A stretch of 35,455 nucleotides of DNA from Pseudomonadota bacterium (GTDB lineage: Bacteria > Pseudomonadota > Gammaproteobacteria > Burkholderiales > Ferrovaceae): the NCBI GenBank assembly GCA_028873535.1, contig JAGWIJ010000021.1, forward strand, positions 1 to 35,455, given 5' to 3'. The position numbers and the translations under genes were made by a program. Below are positions 35,243 to 35,455 of the stretch, one piece after another (the stretch's first letter is position 1; each line of letters begins with the position of its first letter). The notes beneath the pieces were generated by a model, which ran no database searches, was not told where the DNA came from, and saw only the letters and a program-made list of their open reading frames with translations.

Positions 35243-35280
35243 GAAGTTTACCGCGCTGCGACAAACTTCGCCGAAGTTTG
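35243..35280. promoter_or_regulatory. Inverted and direct repeats upstream of sucC
   Basis: CAAACTTC (35262-35269), GCC, GAAGTTTG (35273-35280) is a perfect inverted repeat with 8-base arms. A third copy of the half-site, GAAGTTT, stands at 35243-35249. On the sucC strand this reads as AAACTTCGG twice, 30 bp apart. A separate palindrome TTCTTAAGAA lies at 35287-35296. No T run follows the hairpin, so an operator for sucCD is more likely than a terminator of the upstream gene. Confidence 0.45.
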
Positions 35281-35336
35281 CGCCAGTTCTTAAGAATTCC
35301 GGCGGCTCGAAGCGCTCGCCGCGCCAGTGCCTGCGT

Positions 35337-35455
35337 TCAGGGCGAGTCGAGGCCAGGCGGAGGCGGCGTGGCGTCCTCCGGCCGGTACCAGCGTGGATAG
35401 TGCGCGCGCACCACCTCGCCCGCGGTATCGAGCGCATGACAGCGGTCGAGGTGGG
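35337..35455 (-). CDS. C-terminus of an unrecognised protein (partial)
   Basis: The last 119 bases carry an open minus-strand frame that enters from the right edge and stops at TGA (35337-35339). The visible 38 residues, reading HLDRCHALDTAGEVVRAHYP and then RWYRPED with a Pro-rich end, look like normal coding sequence but I cannot place them in a family. It would be transcribed towards sucC. Confidence 0.45.
   Translation of the reverse strand, partial: HLDRCHALDTAGEVVRAHYPRWYRPEDATPPPPGLDSP

Noticed and set aside
35210-35437. Minus-strand 75-codon frame upstream of sucC
   Set aside because: It crosses the repeat-rich sucC leader, is Arg-rich and unrecognisable, and conflicts with the better-looking partial frame that stops at 35337.

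Overview
This is a GC-rich, densely packed stretch of bacterial chromosome, almost certainly from a gammaproteobacterium. The best fit is the order Xanthomonadales/Lysobacterales. The grounds are the gene content (ErpA, AnmK, LpxL-like acyltransferase, the dapF-DUF484-xerC string, metK-ahcY-metF with a non-E. coli methionine cycle, MidA beside pteridine reductase) and a TonB receptor whose plug opens with the VVVTGSNIRR signature common in that group. I found no rRNA, tRNA, CRISPR array, insertion sequence or prophage gene, and the coding style is uniform, so this looks like core chromosome with a few accessory features.

Layout. Positions 1-2709 hold the 3' end of erpA, then anmK (minus) and tyrS (plus), which are divergent. 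Positions 2779-6239 hold a secreted glycine-zipper protein (minus), followed by an LplT-like MFS carrier and a MATE exporter (plus, overlapping). Positions 6241-11175 are one minus-strand string: LpxL-like acyltransferase, dapF, DUF484, xerC, aldo/keto reductase and a PNPOx-like flavoprotein, mostly with overlapping ends. Positions 11281-14688 are the S-adenosylmethionine cycle operon metK-ahcY-metF. Then come a SulP anion transporter (minus), a small class I methyltransferase (plus), a class V aminotransferase (minus) and ttcA (minus).

Positions 20036-27924 form a polyamine (or related amine) catabolic locus built on gamma-glutamylation. A PuuA/SpuB-type glutamine synthetase homologue and a SpuC-type aminotransferase lie on the plus strand. 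Converging on them from the minus strand are a PuuD/SpuA-type gamma-glutamyl hydrolase, a 903-residue TonB-dependent receptor and a PuuC-type aldehyde dehydrogenase. The receptor sits between two pathway enzymes and is the most interesting arrangement here: it suggests an outer-membrane import step dedicated to the amine or a gamma-glutamyl amine.

Positions 28039-33150 hold pteridine reductase (minus) and then a plus-strand run: MidA-family methyltransferase, MBL-fold hydrolase with a poly-glutamine tail, YhdH/AcuI-type reductase, PduO-type cobalamin adenosyltransferase and a small periplasmic cupredoxin-like protein. The window closes with sucC-sucD (minus) and the 3' end of an unrecognised minus-strand gene.

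Regulatory structure worth noting: TATACT -10-like boxes almost touching the start codons of the LplT-like gene and ttcA; an inverted repeat and a start-proximal hairpin before metK; 9-bp direct repeats 51 bp apart before the puuD-like gene; and an 8-bp-arm inverted repeat before sucC. All functional calls rest on motif recognition by eye; no database search was run.
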